Origin: PALSA-505 sp036267135
Lineage (GTDB): Bacteria; Actinomycetota; Actinomycetes; Streptosporangiales; Streptosporangiaceae
Direction of reading: 5' to 3'
NCBI GenBank assembly: GCA_036267135.1
Contig: DATAWQ010000026.1
Span: 1-64,000, forward strand
DNA: 64,000 bases
Positions within the stretch are counted from its first letter, which is position 1. Every line of letters begins with the position of its first letter. The position numbers and the translations under genes are program-made. Below the pieces are notes generated by a model, which worked only from the letters and a program-made list of their open reading frames with translations, ran no database searches and was not told where the DNA came from. Shown here piece by piece: positions 23,064-30,630 of the stretch.

Positions 23064-24944
23064 TCAGGGCACCTGTGGTTCCCCAGTGACCATCCGGCTA
23101 GTCAAGCTCACATTAGCGGTCTGGCTGATGAGATTTGCGGAGAACCTCTTCAACTGCGCCTTTTGGGCGGATGTGCTTGGCGTGTGCCGGTTGGTGAATT
23201 CCACCCAGGTCAGGATCAGGTAGTGCCCCTTGACCTCGGCCTCTTCCAGCCCCGTGCCCTTCGTCAGGCTGTGAGTCGGACCGCTCGCGGCGGCGAGCTG
23301 GGCGATGAACTCGGTGGACCCTGTGGCCTTCCCCACCGCGCTGGCCGCAGCCGAATTGGTGAGATTGAGCACACCGATCGTGCCCATGAGCTTCTGGGTC
23401 TGCGACAGGTAGCTGGCCCGCATGACCTGACTGCAGCCGTGCTTGCGTACCGCGGCCTGGAGGGCCTTGCCGAACAAGGCGCCGGTGCAGTCCGAGTTCC
23501 CGGCCTCGACCGTTCTGGCGAAGCTGCCCCCGGCCGTGAACTGGGCCGGGAAGAGCTGGCCGAGCGCGAGCGGGGCCGGGTCGTCGGCGCGGGTGCCGAT
23601 GTGCTGCCATGTGCCGAGGCTCTGCGAGGGGCTGCTAGCCGGTGAGGCCGCGGAAGACGAACTCGCGGGCGTGCTCTTCGGCGGTGTATGGCCGCCGTGC
23701 GTCATGTAGGCCATGGCCGCGACCGCGACGAGGGCAGGCGCGCAGATCCCGGCCACCACGACCCGCCTGCGCTTGCGTCCCTTCCGCCGGACCGCCTTGC
23801 GTTCCTTGGCCGCGGCCGCGCGGGATCGTCCCGCCGCCGTGCCGACCTCGAGACCAGTCAGCGAGGCCACCCCGGCGACCGCACCGGAGTGGGTCGGCTC
23901 ATCGATGCCGGTAATGACCGGCTCTTCGACGGCGCGCTCCGTCACTTCGAGGAAGTCGGCCGCGAGGTCCTCGACCTCTTCGTCGGAGTACCCAGCAAGA
24001 TCATCGGTGTACTGGCCGATGTCACCGGCCTGCTGACCAAAGCCGCGGGGCCGCTCGGAGAGCGCTACGCCACCGCCCGGACCCGGGGCCGGCGGCAGGG
24101 ACGCCGTGTTGCCGGCGTCCGCCCAGGTGGGTGCCGAAGCGATCAGTTGCTCGATGGGTGTCGCGGCCGGGACTGCCGGCTCGTTCCACGCGGAGAACTG
24201 ACCCTGCGGGTAACGCGGCCCTGGCTCGCCCGGCAACGGCGGGTATCCGTTGGCCGGCCCCCGCCGGGCCCGCGATCCACGAGCCGCGGGCATAGCCCCG
24301 TCACTGTCCGATGTGCCCTGAGTCCTAGGCCCCGGCCACGTTCCCTGGTTCCTAGATCCCCGGCGGGTCGCCCCGTTCTCCTGGTTCCGGTCCGGGACCT
24401 CAGGACCTGGCGCCTGGGCTGGTGTCTGCTCTGTGTCATATCCGCCGCCCGCGTGCCGCCCGCGCCGCTGCCGGGGTACGGCGGGCGTCCGCGGCGCGGG
24501 CCCGTTCTGGGGAGCCGCCCGGCGCGGGAGAGCAGAAGGAGGGCCAGCCGGGTGCGGATCAGCAGGGTGCGGATTAGCAGGGAGGGGGCCAGCAAGGTGC
24601 GAGGGAGCTGGGCGCGGACCAGCCGACGCCGTGTGCCCGTTCCTCGGAGCAGGCACGTCCTGCCGCCTGCCCCCCCGGCCACTGCCCCGCTGGCCATCGT
24701 TGTGCTGCCCGCCATTGGGCTGCCCGCCATTGCGCTGGCCGTGACCCTGCTGGCTGCTGTTCTGGCTGTGCTTGGTGGGCAACGCGTAGTCGCCATAGAT
24801 CGCGGCGGTGATCTCGTCTACCCCGCCGTCGATTCCCTCCCGGATGGGCCCAAAGGGGCCAATGGGACCAGAAGGGTGCTCTTCGGGCCAGGATCGCCGC
24901 GGCTCGTCAGGCCTCGCGGTGATCTGATTGCCCGGATAACTCAT
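23064..24944 (-). CDS. Membrane-anchored protein, paralogue of the 21235-22941 product (unknown function)
   Basis: 626 residues with a disordered N-terminal half (His/Gln/Gly/Pro-rich, e.g. NGGQPNGGQHNDGQ). A more acidic stretch (SDEEVEDLAADFLEVTERAV) precedes a very basic stop (RKAVRRKGRKRRR), a single helix (about residues 396-418, VVAGICAPALVAVAAMAYM) and an outer domain. That domain has DCTGALFGKALQAAVRKHGC and GCSQVMRASYLSQTQKLMGT, the same C-x(2)-V-x-R-A-[ST]-Y arrangement as its neighbour, plus two further Cys that could pair. Start: ATG at 24944. Both genes lie on the minus strand between truA and rplM, 122 bases apart. Function unknown. Confidence 0.75.
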   Translation of the reverse strand: MSYPGNQITARPDEPRRSWPEEHPSGPIGPFGPIREGIDGGVDEITAAIYGDYALPTKHSQNSSQQGHGQRNGGQPNGGQHNDGQRGSGRGGRRQDVPAPRNGHTASAGPRPAPSHLAGPLPANPHPADPHPAGPPSALPRRAAPQNGPAPRTPAVPRQRRGRHAGGGYDTEQTPAQAPGPEVPDRNQENGATRRGSRNQGTWPGPRTQGTSDSDGAMPAARGSRARRGPANGYPPLPGEPGPRYPQGQFSAWNEPAVPAATPIEQLIASAPTWADAGNTASLPPAPGPGGGVALSERPRGFGQQAGDIGQYTDDLAGYSDEEVEDLAADFLEVTERAVEEPVITGIDEPTHSGAVAGVASLTGLEVGTAAGRSRAAAAKERKAVRRKGRKRRRVVVAGICAPALVAVAAMAYMTHGGHTPPKSTPASSSSAASPASSPSQSLGTWQHIGTRADDPAPLALGQLFPAQFTAGGSFARTVEAGNSDCTGALFGKALQAAVRKHGCSQVMRASYLSQTQKLMGTIGVLNLTNSAAASAVGKATGSTEFIAQLAAASGPTHSLTKGTGLEEAEVKGHYLILTWVEFTNRHTPSTSAQKAQLKRFSANLISQTANVSLTSRMVTGEPQVP

Positions 24945-25395
24945 GCGGTGAGCGTATCGCTGTGAGCGCTCTTGGATGCGCTCTCTGACATTTTCCCAGC
25001 TCAGAGCGGTGTCGATCGGAGGGCCTCGACCGTGTTCACAACGTGATCCAGTCGGCCGCGACGACCGCCTTCCGCCTCGATCACCTCACCGGTCCCGTCG
25101 GGCCGCTTGGCCGGTTCGCGTCCCGTCACCGCCTCGGTCGCCGTCGCTGGCCCGCCCGCGTCTCGTCACCCCTCGGCCCCACCGTGCGCCTGCTCGTCTC
25201 CGGTGCCGTCGTACGCTTCGCTTTGACCACCGAATATCTGGCCGGTATCCTCCGTTAGACGTCCGTCCGCATCCGCATGCCCGAGGGGCTCCATCGCAGC
25301 GGAGCGCACCACGGAGCGGTGGCGGACCATGACTGTCGCGCTCCCGGTTCTGGGAGTGGGTCGAGTCCCTTGATTAGCTGCATACGTAAAGGCTT
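24945..25395. other. Intergenic region upstream of rplM
   Basis: 451 bases between the divergent membrane-protein gene and rplM. The minus-strand gene needs a promoter in the left part (A/T-richer TGACATTTTCCCAGC near 24985), where I see no clear boxes. The right part holds a good promoter and a leader, listed separately. Short open frames here lack codon bias and look non-coding. Confidence 0.45.
25223..25251 (+). promoter_or_regulatory. Likely housekeeping promoter of rplM-rpsI
   Basis: TTGACC (25223-25228) and TATCCT (25246-25251) are spaced by exactly 17 bases, close to the principal-sigma consensus. Transcription would begin near 25258, giving a leader of about 138 nt before the rplM ATG at 25396. 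The leader contains complementary short segments (GTCCG near 25261 with CGGAC at 25334; CCAC with GTGG) that could fold. Confidence 0.55.
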
Positions 25396-25845
25396 ATGAC
25401 TGTGCGCACTTTTAGCCCGAAGGCCAGTGACATCCAGCGTCAATGGCATGTCGTTGACGCGTCCGATGTCGTGCTGGGCCGCCTGGCCAGCCAGGTGGCG
25501 GTGCTGCTACGCGGCAAGCACAAGCCCATCTTCGCGCCGCACGTTGACACCGGTGACTTTGTCATCGTCGTCAACGCGGAGAAGATTGCGCTCAGCGGCA
25601 AGAAGCTGGAGCAAAAGCATGCCTACCGGCACTCCGGCTACCCCGGAGGGCTGACCGCGGTCAACTATGGCGACCTGCTCGCCAAGCACCCCGAGCGGGC
25701 GGTGGAGAAGGCCGTCAAGGGGATGCTGCCGAAGAACTCACTGGGCAGGCAGATGCTGCGCAAGCTGAAGGTCTACGCGGGTCCCGAGCATCCGCACAAG
25801 GCCCAGCAGCCCGCCCCGTTCGAGATCACGCAGATCGCGCAGTAG
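25396..25845 (+). CDS. rplM: 50S ribosomal protein L13
   Basis: 149 residues. L13 is an early 50S assembly protein. The sequence has TVRTFSPKASDIQRQWHVVD, VLGRLASQVAVLLRGKHKPI, FAPHVDTGDFVIVVNAEKIA and AVKGMLPKNSLGRQMLRKLK. The upstream site is weak (ACGTAAAGGCTT). It is co-transcribed with rpsI 30 bases downstream. Confidence 0.98.
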   Translation: MTVRTFSPKASDIQRQWHVVDASDVVLGRLASQVAVLLRGKHKPIFAPHVDTGDFVIVVNAEKIALSGKKLEQKHAYRHSGYPGGLTAVNYGDLLAKHPERAVEKAVKGMLPKNSLGRQMLRKLKVYAGPEHPHKAQQPAPFEITQIAQ

Positions 25846-25875
25846 CCGTCGACAAGGAAGTTTGAGGAACGAATC

Positions 25876-26397
25876 GTGGCTGAGCCCACAACAGCGTTGG
25901 CAGACGGCGAGACCGCCGCCCCGGACGAGGCCGAGGAGCACGTCTCGGAGTACACCACCGAGTCCGCCGCGGAAGGTGCGACGCGTCAGTCGGGCCAGCG
26001 GCAGATTCTGACCGGCCGCAGTGCGGGGACGGGTCGCCGCAAGGAAGCCATCGCGCGCGTCCGCATCACCGCGGGCACGGGTAAGTGGCTGATCAACAAC
26101 AGGACACTCGACGGCTACTTCCCCAACAAGGTGCACCAGCAGCTCGTCAACGAGCCCTTCGTGGTCCTCGGTGCCGAGGACCGGTTCGACGTGATCGCCC
26201 GTATCACCGGCGGTGGCGTCTCCGGTCAGGCCGGCGCGCTGCGGCTGGGCATTGCCCGCTCCCTGGTGCTTTTGGATCCCGAGAGCAGGCCGGCCCTGAA
26301 GAAGGCTGGCTTCCTCACCAGGGACGCCAGGGTGAAGGAGCGCAAGAAGTACGGTCTGAAGAAGGCTCGCAAGGCGCCGCAGTACTCCAAGCGCTAA
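25876..26397 (+). CDS. rpsI: 30S ribosomal protein S9
   Basis: 173 residues with a GTG start. The C-terminal ~130 residues are S9 (GTGRRKEAIARVRITAGTGK, NEPFVVLGAEDRFDVIARIT, GGGVSGQAGALRLGIARSLV), ending with the canonical KKARKAPQYSKR whose last Arg reaches P-site tRNA. The first ~40 residues are an acidic extension of the type common in actinobacteria. AAGGAAG and TTTGAGGA lie upstream. Confidence 0.97.
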   Translation: MAEPTTALADGETAAPDEAEEHVSEYTTESAAEGATRQSGQRQILTGRSAGTGRRKEAIARVRITAGTGKWLINNRTLDGYFPNKVHQQLVNEPFVVLGAEDRFDVIARITGGGVSGQAGALRLGIARSLVLLDPESRPALKKAGFLTRDARVKERKKYGLKKARKAPQYSKR

Positions 26398-26451
26398 CGT
26401 CCAGCCAGCCCCGCGTCACCAACGCGCAAGACCTACGGAGGCGACCCGGCG

Positions 26452-27864
26452 ATGGGCCGGCTGTTCGGTACGGACGGCGTTCGAGGGGTCGCCGGTCTTG
26501 ATCTGACCGCGCGACTGGCCATGGACTTGGCCACCGCGGCGGCTGGCACCTTGGCGCAAGCCGGTGCGTTCGCTACCGCACAGGCCGCCAGCAGGCGTCC
26601 GCTCGCCCTGGTTGGGCGGGATCCGAGGGCGTCCGGTGAGTTTCTTGAGGCCGCGGTGGTGGCCGGGCTGGCCGGAGCTGGCGTGGACGTGCTCCGGCTG
26701 GGTGTGATCCCGACGCCAGCGGTGGCGTACCTGACCGGCGAACTCAACGCCGAGTTCGGCGTGATGCTTTCGGCGAGCCACAACCCGGCCGCCGACAACG
26801 GCATCAAGTTCTTCGGCCGGGGTGGCCTGAAGCTGCCCGACGACGTCGAGGACGCCATCGAGGACCAGATCCGGCGGCACCGGTCGCTGGCCCCGCCGCC
26901 GCCCGCCAGCGGCTTCGGCCGGGTGAGCGAGGCGGCGGCCGAGCGCGAGCGCTACCTGGACCACTTGCTCGCTTCGCTGCACGAGGCCGACGCCCGGTCG
27001 GGATCGGTGGCCAGCCACCCGCACCGCCTGCCGCTGTCTGGTCTGCGGGTCGTCGTCGACTGCGCGCACGGCGCCGCCTACGAGATCGCGCCCGAGGTGC
27101 TCAGGCGGGCCGGCGCCGACGTCATCGCCATCGGCGCGGAACCCGACGGGGAGAACATCAACCGGGGCTGCGGTTCCACCTCGCTGGGCACGCTGACCGA
27201 CGCCGTGCTCGACCACGGGGCCGACGCTGGCATCGCCCACGACGGCGACGCGGACCGCTGCCTAGCCGTGGACTCCGCCGGGAACACGATCGACGGCGAC
27301 CAGATCCTCGCCGTCCTCGCCCTCGACTTCAAAGACGCCGGCCGTCTCACCCACGACACGGTCGTCACCACGGTGATGTCCAACCTCGGGTTCAGGCTCG
27401 CCATGCGCGACTCCGGCATCGACGTGGTCGAGACGAGGGTCGGCGACCGGTACGTGCTCGAAGCCATGCGGGCCGGGAGCTACGTGCTCGGCGGTGAGCA
27501 GTCCGGGCACATCATCCTGCTCGACCACGCAACGACTGGCGACGGTGTCCTCACCGGCCTGCAACTGCTCGGCGCCGTGGCCCGCAGTGGCCAGCCCCTC
27601 AGTGCGCTGGCCAAGGTGATGACCAGGTACCCCCAGGTTCTCATCAACGTTCAGGGCGTGGACAAGTCCCGCGTATCCTCCGCCCCGGAACTAGCTGCCG
27701 CCGTGGCCGCGGCCGAAACCCAGCTGGGCACCTACGGCCGGGTCCTGGTCCGCCCCAGCGGTACCGAGCCCGCCGTCCGCGTCATGGTCGAAGCCGCCGA
27801 CGAAGTCCAAGCCAACCGCGTGGCCGGCCAACTAGCCGAATCCGTCCGCACCGCCCTCAGCTAA
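26452..27864 (+). CDS. glmM: Phosphoglucosamine mutase
   Basis: 470 residues. GlmM interconverts glucosamine-6-phosphate and glucosamine-1-phosphate for UDP-GlcNAc and peptidoglycan. N-terminal RLFGTDGVRGVAGLDLTARL, the phosphoserine loop MLSASHNPAADNGIKFFG (catalytic Ser in SASHNP), the metal loop AHDGDADRCLAVDSAGN and the phosphate-binding RPSGTEPAVRVMVEA are all visible. ACGGAGGCG is upstream of the ATG. It normally follows rpsI in actinobacteria. Confidence 0.98.
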   Translation: MGRLFGTDGVRGVAGLDLTARLAMDLATAAAGTLAQAGAFATAQAASRRPLALVGRDPRASGEFLEAAVVAGLAGAGVDVLRLGVIPTPAVAYLTGELNAEFGVMLSASHNPAADNGIKFFGRGGLKLPDDVEDAIEDQIRRHRSLAPPPPASGFGRVSEAAAERERYLDHLLASLHEADARSGSVASHPHRLPLSGLRVVVDCAHGAAYEIAPEVLRRAGADVIAIGAEPDGENINRGCGSTSLGTLTDAVLDHGADAGIAHDGDADRCLAVDSAGNTIDGDQILAVLALDFKDAGRLTHDTVVTTVMSNLGFRLAMRDSGIDVVETRVGDRYVLEAMRAGSYVLGGEQSGHIILLDHATTGDGVLTGLQLLGAVARSGQPLSALAKVMTRYPQVLINVQGVDKSRVSSAPELAAAVAAAETQLGTYGRVLVRPSGTEPAVRVMVEAADEVQANRVAGQLAESVRTALS

Positions 27865-28261
27865 CCCGGCCACTCCCCGTCACCCAGCCTCTCCGGCACA
27901 GCCCAGCCCTCCCGGCCTGCCTCTCCAGAGCCCGTCGCCACTTTTCCCGCGCCAGGACCGGCTTATCCCGCGCCGGAACCAAAATTAAGGTCGATTCGTA
28001 CCCATTTGTCCCACCACAAGGCGGGATAAGTGAAAATGATCATGGTGACGGAGGGCGGCGTAAGGAAAATGATCATGGTAATTGGAGAGGGCTCGGGTCG
28101 TGCTGGGGGCGAGACCGGGTGCTTGGCACGCGGTAGCGGGGTGCATACCGGGCAAATCGGGTGCGTTTTGGTTCCAGTGCGTGTTAAGCGCAGATGACCA
28201 TGAAATCTGGGGCTGGGGCTGGGGCTGGGGCTGGGGCTGGGGCTGGGGGTGGGGGTGGGGG
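27865..28261. other. Intergenic region with inverted-repeat element, GATCATGG repeats and G-quadruplex tract
   Basis: 397 bases between convergent glmM and the VOC gene, without a coding signal. From left to right: C-rich GC-heavy sequence; the CTTATCCCGC element (27962-28030); two copies of GAAAATGATCATGGT (28032-28046 and 28065-28079); about 110 bases without visible structure; and a (GGGGCT)n tract touching the VOC stop codon. Confidence 0.7.
27962..28030. repeat. Inverted-repeat element, copy 1
   Basis: CTTATCCCGC (27962-27971) and GCGGGATAAG (28021-28030) are perfect 10-bp inverted ends of a 69-bp A/T-richer element. A further partial copy of the left end, CACTTTTCCCGCGCC, starts at 27939. 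A second element with the same ends and the same following TGATCATGGTG lies at 39991-40062. No coding capacity; it resembles REP/MITE-like palindromic elements. Confidence 0.7.
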
Positions 28262-28262
28262 C
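28207..28262. repeat. GGGGCT hexamer tract with G-quadruplex potential
   Basis: Consecutive GGGGCT units followed by GGGGGT units form at least eight runs of four or more G on the plus strand, ending at the stop codon (CTA of GGGGGCTAGG) of the minus-strand VOC gene. The tract is therefore the immediate 3' flank of that gene and would be C-rich in its mRNA. Confidence 0.9.
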
Positions 28263-28618
28263 TAGGGGGTGGCGCCGGGTTCGACGCAGAACTCGTGGCC
28301 GTCGGGGTCGAGCATGATGGTGTGGTGGTCATGGTGGGTGACCACGGTGGCGCCGAGGCTTTCTAGGCGGGCCACTTCGGCTTCCGTGGTGCCCGGGGCG
28401 CGCAGGTCGAAGTGCATGCGGTTCTTGGCCGTCTTGGGCTCGGGGACCCGGATGAACCATAGGTTCGGGCCGCCCCAGCCGGGTGCTTCTACGAAGGCCC
28501 GCTCGGAGGTGGAGTCCTCTTCCACGTCCGAATTGAGTGCAGCGGCCCAGAAGCGCGCCGCCACCAATGCGTCCGCGCAGTCGAAGGTCACAGACTTGAT
28601 GTAGCTCGCATCTGGCAT
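28262..28618 (-). CDS. VOC-family (glyoxalase/bleomycin-resistance-like) protein
   Basis: 118 residues from the ATG at 28618; the longer frame upstream is Pro-rich without homology. One vicinal-oxygen-chelate module, actinobacterial glyoxalase-like type: VTFDCADALVAARFWAAALN, then PNLWFIRVPEPKTAKNRMHF and DLRAPGTTEAEVARLESLGA, ending HHTIMLDPDGHEFCVEPG. Potential metal ligands are His of NRMHFDL and Glu of GHEFCVE. Substrate unknown. It is transcribed toward glmM. Confidence 0.85.
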   Translation of the reverse strand: MPDASYIKSVTFDCADALVAARFWAAALNSDVEEDSTSERAFVEAPGWGGPNLWFIRVPEPKTAKNRMHFDLRAPGTTEAEVARLESLGATVVTHHDHHTIMLDPDGHEFCVEPGATP

Positions 28619-28889
28619 GAGGCCAGACGGTAGGCAAACCCCGGCCGGGGCCGCAACCGGATTCTTGAGAGGCTGGCTTTGGGCGGCGGGCGCCACGGCG
28701 CGGCTCCGTGTTCGCTCAGAGCGAACACTATCTTGTGGAAGGGGCGGGCGCGTGTCTGTGAGCAGAGGCTGGCGGACGGCGGCGGGGCGCGTCGGTTCGC
28801 GGGTGGGGACCGGGTGAGGGGCGTGGCAGAGAGGGGTGGGTGTTGGGTGGTATGAGTGGGCGGGATCGAGTTGAGGGGATGAGGTTGGG

Positions 28890-30449
28890 ATGAGGGCGGC
28901 ACATGGGGTTGGGAAGGTGCGGGCGGCTGAAGGGGCGCTGATGGCCACGGTGGCCGAGGGGGCCTTGATGCAGCGGGCGGCCTTTGGGCTGGCTTCGGTG
29001 TGCGCGCGGGTACTTGGCGGGACTTACGGGGCGCGGGTGGTCGTGCTGACCGGGAGCGGGGACAACGGCGGGGATGCGCTGTACGCCGGTGCGATGCTGG
29101 CGCGGCGCGGGGCGCGCGTGCACGCGGTGACGGCGGGCTCGCGGACGCACGAGGGCGGCGCCGCGGCGCTGCGGGGGGCAGGTGGGCGGCTGGCCGGCCC
29201 GGACGATGACGCGGTGCCCGGGCTGATCGACGAGGCGGACCTGATCCTGGATGGGATGCTCGGCATCGGGGGCAAGGGCGGGCTGCGCGAGCCTTACGCC
29301 GGGCTGGCCGCGCGGGCGGCCAGGTCCGGGGCGGTCGTGGTCGCCGTGGATCTGCCGAGCGGCATCGACGCCGACACCGGTGAGCTGCCGGGGCCGGCGC
29401 TGCAGGCGGACCTCACGGTCACCTTCGGCACCTGGAAGCCCGGTTTGCTGGTCGATCCTGGCGCCGGGCGGGCGGGCCTGGCCGAACTGGTGGACATCGG
29501 CCTTGGACCGTACCTGGACGCGCCTGACCTGCTGGCGCTGCAGTCGGCCGATGTGGCCGGGCTGCTGCCGATGCCGTCGGCCGAGTCGGACAAGTACCGG
29601 CGCGGTGTGCTCGGCGTGGTGGCGGGCAGTGAGCGGTTCACGGGGGCGGCGTGGCTCGCGGTGGGGGCGGCCATCCACGGAGGGGCCGGGATGGTGCGGC
29701 TGGTGTCGGCGGGACGCCCGGCGGCGATCGTGCGGCAGAGTTGGCCGGAGGCCGTGATCACGGTGATCGAGGACGCGGGCCCCGAGCCGGCGGACGTGCT
29801 GCGCACTGCGGGCCGGGTGCAGGCCTGGACGGCGGGGCCGGGCATGGGGACCGGCGACGACGCGGCCGGGCTGCTGGCGGAGGTGCTCGCGAGCGACGTG
29901 CCGGTGCTGATCGACGCGGACGGGCTGACCCTGGTCGCGGCCGAGCGCGGGCTGCTGCCCAGGCGGGCGCCGACGCTGCTCACCCCGCACGCGGGCGAGC
30001 TGGCCCGGCTGCTCGGCGCCGACCGGGACGACGTGGAGGCGCGGCGGCTCGAGCATGTGCGCCGGGCCGCCGCCGAGCTCGGGGCCACCGTGCTGCTGAA
30101 GGGCTCCACCACGGTGATCGCCACAGCCGAGGCCGGGGCCCCGGTGCACGTCAACGCGACTGGCACGCCGTGGCTGGCCACGGCGGGCAGCGGCGACGTG
30201 CTGTCCGGGCTGGCCGGGTCCCTGCTCGCGCAGGGGCTCGGGCCGGTGGACGCGGCGGCCTGCGCGGCCTACCTGCACGGGCTCGCCGCCCGGCTGGCCG
30301 CGGCCGGCCAGCCGGGGCCCGGGTCGGGGCCGCAAGGCGACGGGAGCCCGGACGACGTCGATGTCAGCGCCGAAGCGCCGATCGGCGCCTCGGACGTGCT
30401 GCGCGCGCTGCCCGTGGCGATCAGGAGCGTTCACGCGGCGGCGGGCTAG
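28890..30449 (+). CDS. nnr: Bifunctional NAD(P)H-hydrate epimerase / ADP-dependent dehydratase
   Basis: 519 residues; ATG 28890. It repairs hydrated NAD(P)H. The N-terminal ~215 residues are the epimerase (YjeF_N): GSGDNGGDALYAGAMLARRG, DGMLGIGGKGGLREPYAGLA and AVDLPSGIDADTGELPGPAL. The C-terminal part is the ribokinase-like dehydratase: DKYRRGVLGVVAGSERFTGA, LIDADGLTLVAAERGLLPRR, LTPHAGELARLLG and NATGTPWLATAGSGDVLSGL with the catalytic Asp of GSGD. The C-terminal 40 residues are a variable acidic tail. The start region is the least certain part. Confidence 0.95.
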   Translation: MRAAHGVGKVRAAEGALMATVAEGALMQRAAFGLASVCARVLGGTYGARVVVLTGSGDNGGDALYAGAMLARRGARVHAVTAGSRTHEGGAAALRGAGGRLAGPDDDAVPGLIDEADLILDGMLGIGGKGGLREPYAGLAARAARSGAVVVAVDLPSGIDADTGELPGPALQADLTVTFGTWKPGLLVDPGAGRAGLAELVDIGLGPYLDAPDLLALQSADVAGLLPMPSAESDKYRRGVLGVVAGSERFTGAAWLAVGAAIHGGAGMVRLVSAGRPAAIVRQSWPEAVITVIEDAGPEPADVLRTAGRVQAWTAGPGMGTGDDAAGLLAEVLASDVPVLIDADGLTLVAAERGLLPRRAPTLLTPHAGELARLLGADRDDVEARRLEHVRRAAAELGATVLLKGSTTVIATAEAGAPVHVNATGTPWLATAGSGDVLSGLAGSLLAQGLGPVDAAACAAYLHGLAARLAAAGQPGPGSGPQGDGSPDDVDVSAEAPIGASDVLRALPVAIRSVHAAAG

Positions 30450-30569
30450 GCAGCGCGGCGGCCGGATCGGGAAGGCGGCCGGCGCGGCGAGGTGGCTGGG
30501 TAGCGGAGCGGGACCCGGGGCGCGCTGGCTCCTGCGACCGGCGGGTTCAGGGGGCGAGCGAAGGGGCAA

Positions 30570-30585
30570 GGTGGCCACCGTTCAG
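30570..30585. repeat. Interspersed repeat copy GGTGGCCACCGTTCAG upstream of alr
   Basis: One copy of the 16-bp element in the nnr-alr junction. Read on the minus strand, TTGCCCC and then TTCGCTCG follow the core, like the GATCGCTCG tail of the copies at 59326 and 62682. The GTG inside the copy is in frame with alr and could serve as an alternative start, with AAGGGGC upstream of it. Confidence 0.75.
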
Positions 30586-30630
30586 TATGAGTGTCCTCTC
30601 GGGACGGGGCGGCTGGCAGACTTGGACGAC

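Noticed and set aside
24976..25332. 118-codon plus frame upstream of rplM
   Set aside because: It contains the rplM promoter, shows no typical codon bias and ends as an Arg/Pro-rich peptide.
28728..30578. 616-codon minus-strand open frame opposite nnr
   Set aside because: Its product is an Arg/Pro/His-rich non-protein-like sequence, and nnr on the other strand is full-length with catalytic motifs.
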